A DNA stretch of 30,761 nucleotides from DATFVJ01 sp035517695 (GTDB lineage: Bacteria > Actinomycetota > Actinomycetes > Streptosporangiales > Streptosporangiaceae). The stretch spans positions 1 through 30,761 of the forward strand of contig DATIYI010000353.1 of NCBI GenBank assembly GCA_035517695.1, read 5' to 3'. Below are positions 29,993 through 30,761 of the stretch, piece after piece. The position numbers and the translations under genes were made by a program. The first letter of the stretch is position 1, and each line of letters opens with the position of its first letter. The notes beneath the pieces were generated by a model. The model ran no database searches and was not told where the DNA came from. It worked only from the letters and a program-made list of their open reading frames with translations.

Positions 29993-30598
29993 GTGGAGTC
30001 AGGACATCGCGTGCCGCAGGAGCGTATCGATGCGGGCGCGGTACTACTCAGGCGGCTCTGCCAGGCCGACGCGACCGCGATAGCGGCGGCAGTACGCGCC
30101 AGCATGAAGCACCTGGAGCCCTGGATGCGATGGGCGACGAAGGAAGCCGCGGATGTGGGCCACCAGCGCGCGCGGATCATCGAAGCAGAAGGCAGGTGGG
30201 ACGCGGGCACCGATTTCATCTACTCGGTGCTACCGCCCTGCGCGGAGACTGGCGCCGCCGTGCGTGAGGGCGCCGCCGTGCGTGAGGGCGCCGCCGTGCT
30301 CGGGACGTTTGGGCTACACAGGCGGATCGGACCTGGCGGCATCGAGATGGGCTACTGGATCCATGCCGACCATTCCGGGCGCGGTTACGGCACTGCCGCC
30401 GCTCGAGCGCTCACAGCTGTCGCGCTCGCTCTGCCCGGCGTGGAACGGGTCGAAATCCACTGCGATGCCGCCAACGCGGCGAGCGCGGCTATTCCGCGCA
30501 GGCTGGGCTACCGGCTGGACAGAATAGAAGCCAGAGCGCCTGCGGCGCCGGGCGAGAGCGGCCGCCACCTGATCTGGGTGCAGAAGCGCCAGATCTGA
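29993..30598 (+). CDS. GNAT acetyltransferase, RimJ/RimL-like
   Basis: A 201-residue N-acetyltransferase. LLRRLCQADATAIAAAVRAS begins the domain. EMGYWIHADHSGRGYGTAA contains the acetyl-CoA pyrophosphate loop (G-R-G-Y-G-T), and VERVEIHCDAANAASAAIPR followed by LGYRL is the typical RimJ/RimL end. Such enzymes acetylate N-terminal or side-chain amines of proteins or small molecules. A short tandem insert of REGAAV units (18-bp repeats near 30250-30300) extends one loop. GTG 29993 has no well-spaced ribosome-binding site; GTG 30011 is an alternative. It is divergent from the methyltransferase gene. Confidence 0.88.
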   Translation: MESGHRVPQERIDAGAVLLRRLCQADATAIAAAVRASMKHLEPWMRWATKEAADVGHQRARIIEAEGRWDAGTDFIYSVLPPCAETGAAVREGAAVREGAAVLGTFGLHRRIGPGGIEMGYWIHADHSGRGYGTAAARALTAVALALPGVERVEIHCDAANAASAAIPRRLGYRLDRIEARAPAAPGESGRHLIWVQKRQI

Positions 30599-30761
30599 CG
30601 TTGTCGAGCTGGTTGCGGTGGGTGTGGGAGGCGGCGTCTGCTGGTTGCGGGTTGCTGTTGACCGGGGCTGGCCTTTCCCGGGGGCAGCGTGTCGGGAATG
30701 CCTGGCCGCCGAGGTGCCTAGGACGCGGGCGTCGTGGGGTCCGGTCTCGGCGGCTGGGTTG
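30599..30761. other. Right-edge stretch without a recognised gene
   Basis: G/T-rich plus strand following the GNAT stop. The minus strand is open and Pro/Thr/Arg-rich and could be the tail of a convergent gene from outside the window, but nothing identifies it. Confidence 0.3.

Noticed and set aside
1..30761. tRNA or rRNA genes
   Set aside because: No T-loop-like GGTTCRA stretch with a matching acceptor stem and no conserved rRNA sequence was found by eye.

Overview
This is high-G+C DNA (about 70% by eye) with many GTG/TTG starts and a strong bias to G or C at the third codon position. That pattern, a MshB-like PIG-L amidohydrolase, a DUF1707 protein, a secreted sedolisin and remnants of actinobacterial HNH/13E12 and NF041680-type transposase genes point to a soil-type actinomycete chromosome (Streptosporangiales-like; the rank is inference). 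I see no rRNA, tRNA, phage or CRISPR. Genes are short, often monocistronic, in alternating directions, and interleaved with decayed genes.

Layout. 1-4.1 kb is a scarred region. A polysaccharide deacetylase gene and its upstream flank occur twice (1-650 and 3460-4109, about 97% identical, first copy cut by the window edge). Between the copies lie a DinB-like gene, a frameshifted HNH endonuclease tail, a decayed transposase and an orphan LacI-type palindrome. 4.2-9.6 kb holds housekeeping or accessory genes: a PAP2 phosphatase, a TesB-like thioesterase, an SRPBCC-like protein, a two-helix K+ channel with an RCK domain, a PIG-L deacetylase and a rhodanese. 9.7-10.4 kb is a Phd/Doc-type toxin-antitoxin pair with its own palindromic operator. 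10.4-15.9 kb holds a DUF1707 protein, a metallo-beta-lactamase/fumarylacetoacetase pair, an SRPBCC protein, a dipeptidase pseudogene and a stand-alone xylulokinase.

16-21.2 kb is a divergent pair of large exported enzymes: a membrane-anchored GH15 glucodextranase whose 3' end is built of 24-bp and 15-bp tandem repeats, and an S53 sedolisin peptidase. 21.2-25.4 kb holds a frameshifted AlkD remnant, a divergent ArsR regulator/methyltransferase pair around a perfect 16-bp palindrome, and a 697-residue protein with an acidic repeat that I do not recognise. 25.5-30.8 kb has an Rrf2 regulator lacking its N-terminal half, small proteins, a PEBP protein, a beta-propeller protein, a methyltransferase and a GNAT acetyltransferase.

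The most unusual structure is the intergenic array at 27262-27478. A 14-bp motif is repeated nine times (eight perfect) with strictly alternating 19- and 32-bp spacing. It lies between the divergent PEBP and beta-propeller genes, and a nested palindrome sharing the core ACGGTAT sits just before the propeller gene. It looks like a cooperative binding array or a structured leader, not a CRISPR. Other regulatory signals are ribosome-binding sites inside hairpins (deacetylase copies, K+ channel) and a likely internal translation start that would make free RCK subunits.
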